This document shows, piece after piece, positions 51,197 to 59,108 of a stretch of 64,000 bases of DNA; positions within the stretch are counted from its first letter, which is position 1, and each line of letters opens with the position of its first letter. The stretch comes from Rhodococcus maanshanensis NBRC 100610 (GTDB lineage: Bacteria > Actinomycetota > Actinomycetes > Mycobacteriales > Mycobacteriaceae): the NCBI RefSeq assembly GCF_001894865.1, contig NZ_BCXA01000011.1, forward strand, positions 1-64,000, given 5' to 3'. A program made the translations under genes and the position numbers. The notes under the pieces were generated by a model. The model was not told the DNA's origin. It was given only the letters and a program-made list of their open reading frames with translations, and searched no databases.

Positions 51197-52237
51197 TCAG
51201 AAGGTCCCGGCGTCGATCACGAAGCGGTAGCGCACATCGCTGCGCACCACCCGGTCGTAGGCCTCGTTGATCCGGTCCGCGGAGATCACCTCGATCTCCG
51301 CGCCGATCCCGCGCTCGGCGCAGAAGTTCAGCATCTCCTGCGTCTCGGCGATCCCGCCGACCATCGATCCGGCCAGGCTGCGCCGGTTCGCCGCGAGCGA
51401 GAATCCGCTGACCCGGATCGGCTTCTCGGGCAGACCGAGCTCCACCAGCGCCCCGTTGACGGCGAGCGTCGACATGTACAGGTCCATGTCGAGGTTCACC
51501 GAGACGGTGTTGAGGATCAGGTCGAACCGCGACCTCAGCGCCTTGAAGGTCGCCGGGTCGCTCGTCGCGTGGTAGTGGTGGGCACCGAAGCGCAGGCCGT
51601 CGTCCTGCTTGCTCAGCGTCTGGCTCAACACGGTCACCTCCGCGCCGAGTGCGGCGGCGATCTTCACCCCGACGTGTCCGAGCCCGCCCATGCCGATGAT
51701 CGCGACCTGCTTGCCCGGGCCCGCACCCCAGTGCCGCAGCGGCGAGTACAGCGTGATGCCGGCGCAGAGCAGTGGCGCGGCGACGTCGAGTGCGAGACCG
51801 TCCGGGATGCTGAGCACGAACCCCTCGGTGACCACGATGTGGGTGGAGTACCCGCCCATCGTGTACTCACCGTCACCGATACGCGAGTTGTAGGTCTGCA
51901 CAACGCGTTTGGTGCAGTACTGCTCGTCCCCGGACGCGCAGGCACCGCATGCGCCGCAGGAGTCGACAAAGCAGCCGACACCGACGCGGTCCCCGACCCG
52001 ATGCCGGGTGACCTCGGAGCCAACGGCCGTGACGACGCCAGCGATCTCATGGCCCGGCACCACCGGATAGTGGGTGCCGCCCCACTCGTTGCGCGCGGTG
52101 TGGATGTCGGAGTGGCAGATGCCCGAGTACTTGATCTCGATGAGCACATCGAGCGGGCCGAGATCCCTGCGCTCGATGCCGACCTTCTCGAGCGGTCCGT
52201 CGGCACTGGTCGCGGCGTAGGCGGAAACGGTGAGCAT
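51197..52237 (-). CDS. Zinc-dependent NAD(P) alcohol dehydrogenase, AdhC/CAD-like
   Basis: A 346-residue medium-chain dehydrogenase of the cinnamyl-alcohol dehydrogenase/YahK group. The catalytic zinc is held by C41, H63-E64 and C158; the structural zinc by C94, C97, C100 and C108; nucleotide motif GMGGLGHVG. It reduces aldehydes or oxidises alcohols, probably with NADPH. It resembles mycobacterial AdhC. AGGTAGG precedes ATG 52237. It is divergent from GH5 copy B. Confidence 0.9.
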   Translation of the reverse strand: MLTVSAYAATSADGPLEKVGIERRDLGPLDVLIEIKYSGICHSDIHTARNEWGGTHYPVVPGHEIAGVVTAVGSEVTRHRVGDRVGVGCFVDSCGACGACASGDEQYCTKRVVQTYNSRIGDGEYTMGGYSTHIVVTEGFVLSIPDGLALDVAAPLLCAGITLYSPLRHWGAGPGKQVAIIGMGGLGHVGVKIAAALGAEVTVLSQTLSKQDDGLRFGAHHYHATSDPATFKALRSRFDLILNTVSVNLDMDLYMSTLAVNGALVELGLPEKPIRVSGFSLAANRRSLAGSMVGGIAETQEMLNFCAERGIGAEIEVISADRINEAYDRVVRSDVRYRFVIDAGTF

Positions 52238-52337
52238 GCCTACCTGTCTACAGGTCCATTGGCAGATCCCGAGCCACGCAACGCCGGACGAAGGTGCCGG
52301 ACCGAGTTTTCCAAAAGCCATTGTGCGACTCCGGACG

Positions 52338-52372
52338 CCTCCCTACCATCTCCGCGATCTGGACAAACGTCC
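52338..52372 (+). promoter_or_regulatory. Shared upstream element of GH5 copy B
   Basis: CCTCCCTAC (52338-52346) and GGACAAACGTCC (52361-52372) lie 62 and 39 nt before the ATG. The same pair, CCTCCCTAC and GGACATGTGTCC, occurs at 54049-54082 before copy C with one-base difference in spacing. Probably a common promoter/operator. Confidence 0.45.
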
Positions 52373-52399
52373 TGGTTCGACGTTCCCTGGAGGAAACAG

Positions 52400-53875
52400 A
52401 TGCGTAGATTGCTGGCGATAGGCGTCGCCACACTCGGAATCGCGGCGGCGTGCATACCCGCGGTCGCCGCCGCCGACCCACCGCAGCGGACGCCGGTCAG
52501 TCAGGTGCGCGTCGAGGGCCGCACCCTCGTCGACGGACACGGCCGCGCGCTGCTTCTGCACGGAGTCAACAACGTCGACAAGGAGGCCCCGTACCTCACC
52601 TGGGACACGCTCAAAGCGGCCGATGCCGACGTTCTCGCCCGACACGGGTTCAACAGCGTCCGACTTGGCGTGTCCTTCGACGCACTGATGCCCGAGCGCG
52701 ATCGTATCGACACCGACTACCTGGATCGACTCTCGGGCGTTGTCGACCTGCTCGGCAGCCGCGGCATCTACGTCCTGCTGGACAACCACCAGGACTCCCT
52801 CGGCAGCCCGTGGGGCGGCAACGGGTTCCCGGCGTGGTCCATCGAGGCGAGGCCCGCCCCGGGCGAGAACAACCCCGGATTCCCGATGAACTACCTGATG
52901 CCGAGCATGAACAAGGGCTGGGACGAGGTCTGGAACAACACCAACGGGGTGCTCGACAAGCTCGGCACCGCCCTCGCCGCCCTGGCCGCGAAGGTCAACG
53001 GCAAGCCGGCGGTCCTCGGCATCGAAGTGCTGAACGAACCGTGGCCGGGATCGCCATACCTGAGCTGCTTCCCCCTCGGCTGCTCGGACTTCGACAAGAA
53101 GTACCAGGCGGCACTGGAGAAGGTGACCACCTACATCCGGGATGCGAACGCGGCGGTTCCCGTCTTCTGGGAGCCGAATGTGACGTGGAACCAGCTGATG
53201 CCGAGCAACCTTGGCAAGCAGCCCATCTCCGATCCCAACGTGGCGTTCTCCGTGCACGACTACTGCATCCCCAGCCAGCTGAGCATCTACAGCGGGCTGC
53301 CGGGGTGGGTGGCGGCCCTGTGCCCGGCACAGCACGACCGCACCTGGGGGAACATCGAGGCCCTGCAAGCCCGCACCAACCGACCCGCGCTGGTCACCGA
53401 GTTCGGCGACGTCGACCCCGACACCCTGAAGGCCACGGTGTCACGGGCCGACGGCCGGAACATCGGATGGCAGTACTGGCACTACAACGGCGGCGACCCG
53501 TTCCAGGGTGAGGTGGGCACGCAACTCGTTCGCACCTACCCGCAGGCCACCGCCGGTGTCCCCGGAAAGCTCCGGTTCAACCCGACCGGTGGCGATTTCG
53601 AGTACACCTACCAGCCGCGCCCGTCCGCCAAGCCCACTGAGATCTACGTCTCCGACCTGCACTACCCCGGCGGATACGTCAGCGAAGTCAAGGGCGGCCG
53701 GGTGACGTCCGCGGCGGGCGCTCGCATCGTGACCGTCCAGGCCGACGGCACGGCGCCCGTCACCGTCCGGATCCACCGCCCCGACTCCAACGGCAACGAC
53801 CTCCCGACGTCCGGTTCCGCCGACGCCGGTTCGGGTGAGAGCGGCTCGGGCGGGACGGGGAGCCTCGGTTCCTGA
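52400..53875 (+). CDS. Secreted GH5 glycosidase, endoglycoceramidase-like (copy B)
   Basis: A 491-residue GH5 enzyme. Signal peptide about residues 1-25 (cleavage near AVAAA-DP). E213 in VLNEPWPG is the acid/base and E335 in LVTEFGD the nucleophile. LHGVNNVDK, LLDNHQDSLG and the C-terminal beta-sandwich with PTEIYVSDLHYPGGYVSEV match rhodococcal endoglycoceramidase/endogalactosylceramidase architecture, so it probably cuts glycosphingolipids outside the cell. The tail is Gly/Ser-rich and ends GSLGS. GGAGGA precedes ATG 52400. It is a tandem paralogue of copy C. Confidence 0.82.
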   Translation: MRRLLAIGVATLGIAAACIPAVAAADPPQRTPVSQVRVEGRTLVDGHGRALLLHGVNNVDKEAPYLTWDTLKAADADVLARHGFNSVRLGVSFDALMPERDRIDTDYLDRLSGVVDLLGSRGIYVLLDNHQDSLGSPWGGNGFPAWSIEARPAPGENNPGFPMNYLMPSMNKGWDEVWNNTNGVLDKLGTALAALAAKVNGKPAVLGIEVLNEPWPGSPYLSCFPLGCSDFDKKYQAALEKVTTYIRDANAAVPVFWEPNVTWNQLMPSNLGKQPISDPNVAFSVHDYCIPSQLSIYSGLPGWVAALCPAQHDRTWGNIEALQARTNRPALVTEFGDVDPDTLKATVSRADGRNIGWQYWHYNGGDPFQGEVGTQLVRTYPQATAGVPGKLRFNPTGGDFEYTYQPRPSAKPTEIYVSDLHYPGGYVSEVKGGRVTSAAGARIVTVQADGTAPVTVRIHRPDSNGNDLPTSGSADAGSGESGSGGTGSLGS

Positions 53876-53887
53876 CACCCCCACAGC

Positions 53888-53929
53888 ACGACAAGGGCTC
53901 CGGACCTGATGGTCCGGAGCCCTTGTCGT
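53888..53929 (+). terminator. Terminator of GH5 copy B
   Basis: Perfect 19-nt arms (53888-53906 and 53911-53929) with a TGAT loop, 12 nt after the stop. The central 13 bp and loop recur after copy C at 55671-55700. Confidence 0.85.
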
Positions 53930-53935
53930 TCACCA

Positions 53936-54018
53936 CCGAACGGCTCTCGTACACACCGGACCCAACGCCGTGGGTGAGCGTGCGGTCCTTGATGGCGTCG
54001 AGCGCTCCGGTGATCGAG
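53936..54018 (-). pseudogene. metE 3'-region remnant between GH5 copies B and C
   Basis: 83 bp that align without gaps to 55913-55995 inside metE, about 75 of 83 bases equal by hand count. Read on the minus strand it still encodes LDAIKDRTLTHGVG and GVYESRS, against LDAIKERKLTHGVG and GVYESRS in metE. No start, stop or flanking metE sequence remains. It begins 6 nt after the copy B terminator, where metE would lie if a GH5-terminator-metE unit had been duplicated. Confidence 0.8.
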
Positions 54019-54048
54019 ATCCCCGAAACCGCGGCGCGACGGGCGGGC

Positions 54049-54082
54049 CCTCCCTACGATCACATCACTTGGACATGTGTCC
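54049..54082 (+). promoter_or_regulatory. Shared upstream element of GH5 copy C
   Basis: CCTCCCTAC (54049-54057) and GGACATGTGTCC (54071-54082), the counterpart of the element before copy B; GGACA and TGTCC are inverted. Confidence 0.45.
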
Positions 54083-54113
54083 ATATGGCTGTACGAATCC
54101 ACGGAGGCGATAC

Positions 54114-55652
54114 ATGCACAGACTGCTGACGATTGGTTTCTCCGCCGTACTACTCGCGATCACGGTCGTCTCGACCCCCGCGATTGCCACCGCCGACGAA
54201 GTCGCGCGACAACCCGCAAGCCTGCTCCATACCGAAGGCCGTTCGCTGGTCGACGACTTCGGACGCACGGTTCTGCTACACGGGGTGAACAACGTCGACA
54301 AGAGCGCGCCGTACCTCAACCCCGGTGACGGTCTCACTGTCACCGATCGGGATGCAGACCTGCTCGCCCAACACGGGTTCAACACCGTCCGGCTCGGGGT
54401 CTCGTTCGACGGGCTGATGCCCGAACGCGACCGGATCGACGACGCATACCTCGAGCGAATCGCCGGCACCGTCGACGTGCTCGCCGCACGGGGCATCCAC
54501 GTCCTGCTCGACAACCATCAGGATGGGCTCTCGAGCATATGGGGCGGCAACGGTTTTCCCGCCTGGTCCATCGAGGCGCGCCCCCTACCCGGCGAGCCGA
54601 ACCCCGGTTTCCCGATGAACTACCTGATGCCGACGATGAACCTCGGCTGGGACGAGGTCTGGAACAACTCGCACGGCGTGCTCGACCACCTCGGCGTCGC
54701 CCTCGGCGCACTCGCGGCGAAGGTGAACGGCAAACCGGGCGTGATGGGCATCGAGCTGCTGAACGAGCCGTGGCCCGGATCGCCGTTCCTGACCTGTTTC
54801 CCGAACGGCTGCCCGGACTTCGACCGGAAGTACCAGGCTGCGATGCAGAAGCTCACCGATCACGTCCGCGCCGCGAATCCGACGGTTCCTGTGTTCTGGG
54901 AGCCAAATGTCACCTGGAACCAGATGATGCCGACGAACCTCGCCAACCCGCCCGCGACACCCGCGATCGGCGACCCGAACATCGTCTTCGCCCCGCACGA
55001 CTACTGCATCCCCAGCCAGCTCGCCATCTACCTCGACCTGCCGGAGGCACTGCGCGCCGGCTGCGACCTGCAGCAGATCAACACCTGGCGCAACATCGAC
55101 GTACTCACCGAGCGCGCCGACATCCCGACCGTGGTGACCGAGTTCGGCGACGGCGACCCCACCGTGCTCGCCAGCACCCTCGCCAGCGCCGACGAGCGCT
55201 TCATCGGGTGGCAGTACTGGCACTACAGCAGCATTTTCGGGCCGACCGACCGCCCCGATCCGTTCCTCGGTGAGGTGGGCCGCAAGTTGGTGCGGACCTA
55301 TCCACAGGCCACCGCGGGGACACCGGTCTCGCTCCGGTTCAACTCGGAGGGAGGCGATTTCGAGTACACGTATCGACCGCGGGCCGCCGCCCGGCCCACT
55401 GAGATCTACGTCTCCGACCTGCACTACCCCGGCGGATACGTCAGCGAGGTCACCGGCGGCCAGGTGACGTCCGCGGCGGGTGCTCGCGTCGTGACCGTCG
55501 AGGCCGACGGCACGGCGCCCGTCACCGTCCGGATCCACCGCCCCGACTCCGACGGCAACGACCTCCCGACCTCGGGTTCCGCCGATGCCGGTTCGGGCGA
55601 GAGCGGTTCGGGCGGGAGCGGTTCGCTCGGGACCGGGAGCCTCGGTTCCTGA
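54114..55652 (+). CDS. Secreted GH5 glycosidase, endoglycoceramidase-like (copy C)
   Basis: A 512-residue GH5 enzyme, paralogue of copy B along its full length. Signal peptide about residues 1-28 (cleavage near TPAIATA-DE); acid/base E218 in LLNEPWPG, nucleophile E343 in VVTEFGD. Differences from B include a longer loop (ANPPATPAIGDP) near residues 278-288 and an added segment before the WQYWHY-S-S-I-F-G region, near the active site, so specificity may differ. The last about 75 codons are almost identical in DNA to copy B. The tail ends GSLGTGSLGS. GGAGG precedes ATG 54114. Confidence 0.82.
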   Translation: MHRLLTIGFSAVLLAITVVSTPAIATADEVARQPASLLHTEGRSLVDDFGRTVLLHGVNNVDKSAPYLNPGDGLTVTDRDADLLAQHGFNTVRLGVSFDGLMPERDRIDDAYLERIAGTVDVLAARGIHVLLDNHQDGLSSIWGGNGFPAWSIEARPLPGEPNPGFPMNYLMPTMNLGWDEVWNNSHGVLDHLGVALGALAAKVNGKPGVMGIELLNEPWPGSPFLTCFPNGCPDFDRKYQAAMQKLTDHVRAANPTVPVFWEPNVTWNQMMPTNLANPPATPAIGDPNIVFAPHDYCIPSQLAIYLDLPEALRAGCDLQQINTWRNIDVLTERADIPTVVTEFGDGDPTVLASTLASADERFIGWQYWHYSSIFGPTDRPDPFLGEVGRKLVRTYPQATAGTPVSLRFNSEGGDFEYTYRPRAAARPTEIYVSDLHYPGGYVSEVTGGQVTSAAGARVVTVEADGTAPVTVRIHRPDSDGNDLPTSGSADAGSGESGSGGSGSLGTGSLGS

Positions 55653-55670
55653 CACCCCATCCGCATGACG

Positions 55671-55700
55671 AGGGCTCCGGACCTGATGGTCCGGAGCCCT
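55671..55700. terminator. Terminator between GH5 copy C and metE
   Basis: AGGGCTCCGGACC-TGAT-GGTCCGGAGCCCT, perfect 13-nt arms, between convergent genes; nearly the same sequence as the copy B terminator. Confidence 0.8.
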
Positions 55701-55712
55701 TGTCGTGCAACG

Positions 55713-58007
55713 CTACTCGGCCGAGGCCACCTTCTCGGCCCTGCGGCGCAGGCGGCGCGCCGCGGCCACGAGGTTCCGCAGCGACGGCTCGAGCTGCCAG
55801 TAGTGCCTGGTCTTGAGGCCGCCGTCCGGGTTGGCCCACAGTCGGTCCAGCTCCACGGACTCCGCCGCCTCGGTGAGCAGCTCGTCGAGCTCGTCGATGT
55901 CCGGGATCCGGGCCGAACGGCTCTCGTACACGCCGGGTCCAACGCCGTGGGTGAGCTTGCGCTCCTTGATGGCGTCGAGCACCCAGGTGATCGAGCGGGT
56001 CGCCACGATCGCTGTCACGTCGCAGTCCATCCGCTCGATCGCGTCCACCACCGACTTCTGGGTCGTGTAGGTCAGGTGGGTGTGGATCTGCGTCTCCGGC
56101 TTGGCACCGCCGGTCGCCAGCTTGAACGCGTCGACCGCCCAGTCCAGGTACTCCTTGCGACCGCCGGCCCGCAGCGGCAACAACTCCCGGATCGCCGGCT
56201 CGTCGACCTGGATGATCGAGATGCCCGCGGCCTCCAGATCGGCCACCTCGTCACGGATCGCCAGCGCCAACTGATCCGCGGTCTCGTGCAGCGGCTGGTC
56301 CTGCCGGACGAACGAGCGCGCCAGCATGGTGATCGGACCGGTGAGCATGCCCTTGACCGGCTTGTCGGTCAGCGACTGCGCGTAACCGATCCACTCAACG
56401 CTCATCGGCCCCCGCCTGCGGACGTCGCCGTAGAGGATCGGCGGCCGCACGCAGCGCGATCCGTATGCCTGCACCCAGCCGTTGTGGGTGGACGCGAATC
56501 CGTCCATCAGCTCGGCGAAGTACTGGATCATGTCGTTGCGCTCGTGCTCACCGTGCACCAGGACGTCGAGGCCGATGTCCTCCTGCAGCCGGATCGTGCT
56601 CTCGATCTCGGCCTGGATCCGCTTGACGTAGTCCTCCCACTCGAGGCGACCCTGTCCGAGCTCGTAGCGTGCCTGGCGGATCGCGTCGGTCTGCGGGAAC
56701 GAACCGAGGGTCGTCGCAGGCACCTTCGGCAGGTTCAGCTTCTCCTGCTGCGCCCGCAGGCGGACCTCGTACGGCGCCCGGATGCGGTCCTCGGCCTTGA
56801 TGGCGTAGACCCGTTGGCGCACTTCGTGCTTCTGCTTGAAATGCACCTTCGTCGGCTTCTTGCGCCAGCGCTCGGACGGACCCTCGGTGAGCGCCTTGGC
56901 CAGCGAGACCACCTCGCCGACCTTCTGCTTGGCGAAGGCGAGCCGGTCCGCGACGTCGCCGTCGAGGTCCCACTCGGCCAGCACGTCGTAGGGCACGTGC
57001 ATCAGCGAACAGGACGTCGAGACCACGAGATCCGGGATCACGTCCTTGAGCGAGGACAGATAGGTGAGCGTGACGAAGCTGTCTGCCCGCCAGACGTTTC
57101 GGCCGTTCACGACGCCCGCGTAGAGGCGCTTGCGCTTCAGACCCGGGATCTTCGCCAGCTCTTCGGCCGCGACCTTGCCGTAGACCAGGTCGAGCCCGAG
57201 CGCCTCGACCTTGGTGGCGGCCAGGATCGGAAGTGCCTCACCGAGATTCCCATACGGGCCGGTGACCAGGATCCGCGGTCGCAGCGGCGCATGGGACAGC
57301 GTGGTGTACGCCCGCTCGAGCGCGGCCAGTTCCTCGGGGGTGCGGTCCTGGGTGAAGGCGGGCTCGTCGAGCTGGACGCAGGTGGCCCCGGCCTTGGCGA
57401 GCAATTCGAACAGCGCCTCGTACTGCGGCAGCAGCGAATCCAGCAGGTCGAGCACCGAGAAGTCGTCCACCGCATCGGCGCTCGCCTTCGACAGCAGCAA
57501 CAGCGAGACCGGGCCGAGGATGACCGGGCGCAGCTCGATGCCGCGTGCCTTGGCCCGTTCGAACTCGTCCATCAGCGCGTCGGCACGCAGGGAGAACACG
57601 GTGCGCTCGTCGAGCTCGGGCTGGCGGTAGTAGTAGTTGGTGTCGATGAACCGCACCAGCTCCAGCGGCGGGAAGTCGGGCCGGCCGCGGGCCATGGTGA
57701 AGTAGAAGTCGAGTTCGTTCAGCTCACCCTCGAGCGGGGCGAACCGGCCGGGCACGGCGCCGAAGAGCAGCGCGTTGTCCAGCACGTGGTCGTAGTAGGA
57801 GAAGGTGTTGCCTGGCACCTGCGTCAGGCCGGTCGCGGCCAGCTCGCTCCAGGTCTGCTCCTGGAGCTCCCGGCCGACGGCGATCAGCTCGGCCTGGCTG
57901 GACTTCCCGTGCCAATACGCTTCGAGTGCCCGCTTGAGTTCGCGTCGTGGCCCGATCCTCGGGTACCCCAGGACGCTGGAGCCGTAGGTGGCGGCGCTGT
58001 TGGACAT
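55713..58007 (-). CDS. metE: MetE-like cobalamin-independent methionine synthase lacking zinc ligands
   Basis: A 764-residue full-length MetE homologue: LGYPRIGPRRELKRA at the N-terminus, the two barrels in normal order, and IIQVDEPAIRE in the C-terminal barrel. Canonical MetE binds catalytic zinc with His641, Cys643, Glu665 and Cys726 (E. coli). Here the aligned residues are H644, T646 (HLTY for HMCY), V668 (AIVATRS for TIETSRS) and G729 (NPDGGLKTR for NPDCGLKTR), so three of four ligands are gone. Homocysteine activation as known is not expected. It could use another mechanism or substrate. The gene converges on GH5 copy C; only about 105 nt separate it from fadB2, too short for a riboswitch. 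Confidence 0.85.
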   Translation of the reverse strand: MSNSAATYGSSVLGYPRIGPRRELKRALEAYWHGKSSQAELIAVGRELQEQTWSELAATGLTQVPGNTFSYYDHVLDNALLFGAVPGRFAPLEGELNELDFYFTMARGRPDFPPLELVRFIDTNYYYRQPELDERTVFSLRADALMDEFERAKARGIELRPVILGPVSLLLLSKASADAVDDFSVLDLLDSLLPQYEALFELLAKAGATCVQLDEPAFTQDRTPEELAALERAYTTLSHAPLRPRILVTGPYGNLGEALPILAATKVEALGLDLVYGKVAAEELAKIPGLKRKRLYAGVVNGRNVWRADSFVTLTYLSSLKDVIPDLVVSTSCSLMHVPYDVLAEWDLDGDVADRLAFAKQKVGEVVSLAKALTEGPSERWRKKPTKVHFKQKHEVRQRVYAIKAEDRIRAPYEVRLRAQQEKLNLPKVPATTLGSFPQTDAIRQARYELGQGRLEWEDYVKRIQAEIESTIRLQEDIGLDVLVHGEHERNDMIQYFAELMDGFASTHNGWVQAYGSRCVRPPILYGDVRRRGPMSVEWIGYAQSLTDKPVKGMLTGPITMLARSFVRQDQPLHETADQLALAIRDEVADLEAAGISIIQVDEPAIRELLPLRAGGRKEYLDWAVDAFKLATGGAKPETQIHTHLTYTTQKSVVDAIERMDCDVTAIVATRSITWVLDAIKERKLTHGVGPGVYESRSARIPDIDELDELLTEAAESVELDRLWANPDGGLKTRHYWQLEPSLRNLVAAARRLRRRAEKVASAE

Positions 58008-58035
58008 CGTGTCGACCTCTCCCTCGATGCGCTTC

Positions 58036-58087
58036 GCGCCCGTGCGCGATCGGTACCCCGGCAGGGGTGAAAATCGCGCACGGGCGC
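58036..58087 (-). terminator. fadB2 terminator / dispersed palindrome copy 3
   Basis: GCGCCCGTGCGCGAT (58036-58050) and its exact complement (58073-58087), with ACCCC and GGGGT pairing inside the loop. Located between fadB2 stop and metE start on the same strand. Same outer sequence and flanks as at 11393-11440. Confidence 0.75.
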
Positions 58088-58112
58088 CGAAGGTGCGTAC
58101 TGGTGAAGCTAC

Positions 58113-59009
58113 CTAGCTTGCTTTCTTCGTGCTCCGACCGTTCTCGCCGTACTCGTAGAAGCCCGCGCCGGACTTCTTGCCGACGAGTCCGGCCTCGACC
58201 ATGCGCAGCAGCAGCGGCGGAGCCGAGTAGAGCGGCTCCTTGAACTCCTCGTACATCGAGTCCGCGATCGACTTGACGGTGTCGAGGCCGACCAGGTCCG
58301 TCAGGGCCAGCGGGCCCATCGGGTGGTTACAGCCGAGCACCATCGCGCGGTCCACGTCCTCCTTGGTCGCGAATCCGGACTCGACCATCCGGATCGCCGA
58401 CAGCAGGTACGGCACGAGCAGCGCGTTGACGACGAACCCGGAGCGGTCGGCGCTGCGGACGACCTGCTTGCCGAGGACCTCGCTCGCGAAGGCCTCGGCC
58501 CGCTCGGAGACCGCGGAGCTGGTCTTGAGGGTGGTGACGAGCTCGACGAGCGGGAGCACGGGCACCGGGTTGAAGAAGTGCATGCCGATCACACGCTCGG
58601 GCGCCTTGGTGGCGATGCCCAGCTTCATGATCGGGATGGAGGAGGTGTTGGAGGCCAGCACCGCATTCGGGTCCGTGACCACCTGGTCGAGCTCGGCGAA
58701 GATCGCGCTCTTGACCTTCTCGTCCTCGAGGACGGCCTCCACGACGAGCTGCCGATCGGCGAAGTCGCCGAGGTCGGAGGTGAAGCGCAGCCGCCAGGCG
58801 GCCTGCTCCCGCTCACGCTCGGTGATCTTGCCGCTGCTCACACCGCGGTCCAGCGACCGCAGGATGCGGGCACGGCCGGCCGCCGCGAGCTCGCGGGTCT
58901 GCTCGAACACCAGAACATCGACATGTGCGCGGGCGCACACCTCGGCGATTCCGGCGCCCATGATGCCTGCGCCGATCACGCCGACGCGCTGAATCTTTTC
59001 GCTGGTCAC
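58113..59009 (-). CDS. fadB2: 3-hydroxybutyryl-CoA dehydrogenase
   Basis: A 298-residue 3-hydroxyacyl-CoA dehydrogenase. NAD motif GAGIMGAG (13-20), catalytic H144 in HFFNPV with E156, S122 in NTSS and N195 in GFVVN; C-terminal helical domain with GPLALTDLVGLD. It interconverts acetoacetyl-CoA and 3-hydroxybutyryl-CoA in fatty acid or PHB metabolism. Placement after aceA equals the icl1-fadB2 order of M. tuberculosis. A terminator in the gap suggests partly separate expression. Confidence 0.92.
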   Translation of the reverse strand: MTSEKIQRVGVIGAGIMGAGIAEVCARAHVDVLVFEQTRELAAAGRARILRSLDRGVSSGKITEREREQAAWRLRFTSDLGDFADRQLVVEAVLEDEKVKSAIFAELDQVVTDPNAVLASNTSSIPIMKLGIATKAPERVIGMHFFNPVPVLPLVELVTTLKTSSAVSERAEAFASEVLGKQVVRSADRSGFVVNALLVPYLLSAIRMVESGFATKEDVDRAMVLGCNHPMGPLALTDLVGLDTVKSIADSMYEEFKEPLYSAPPLLLRMVEAGLVGKKSGAGFYEYGENGRSTKKAS

Positions 59010-59042
59010 GTCAGCTCCTCATCGTCTAGTGGAGTCGTCCGC

Positions 59043-59073
59043 ACCGCGGGGCCCGGGCTGTGGGCCCCGCGGT
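59043..59073 (-). terminator. Terminator between aceA and fadB2
   Basis: ACCGCGGGGCCC (59043-59054) and its complement (59062-59073), perfect 12-nt arms, 7-nt loop, 36 nt after the aceA stop. Confidence 0.75.
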
Positions 59074-59108
59074 GGGTGGGACGGGTCGTGCAGGTGAAGC
59101 GGGGGTTC

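Noticed and set aside
53662-54102. Minus-strand frame across the GH5 B/C junction
   Set aside because: It crosses a terminator, and the real metE similarity in this place is in a different frame and only about 27 codons long.
58008-58112. Cobalamin or SAM riboswitch before metE
   Set aside because: Only about 105 nt separate metE from fadB2 and they are filled by a terminator-type palindrome.
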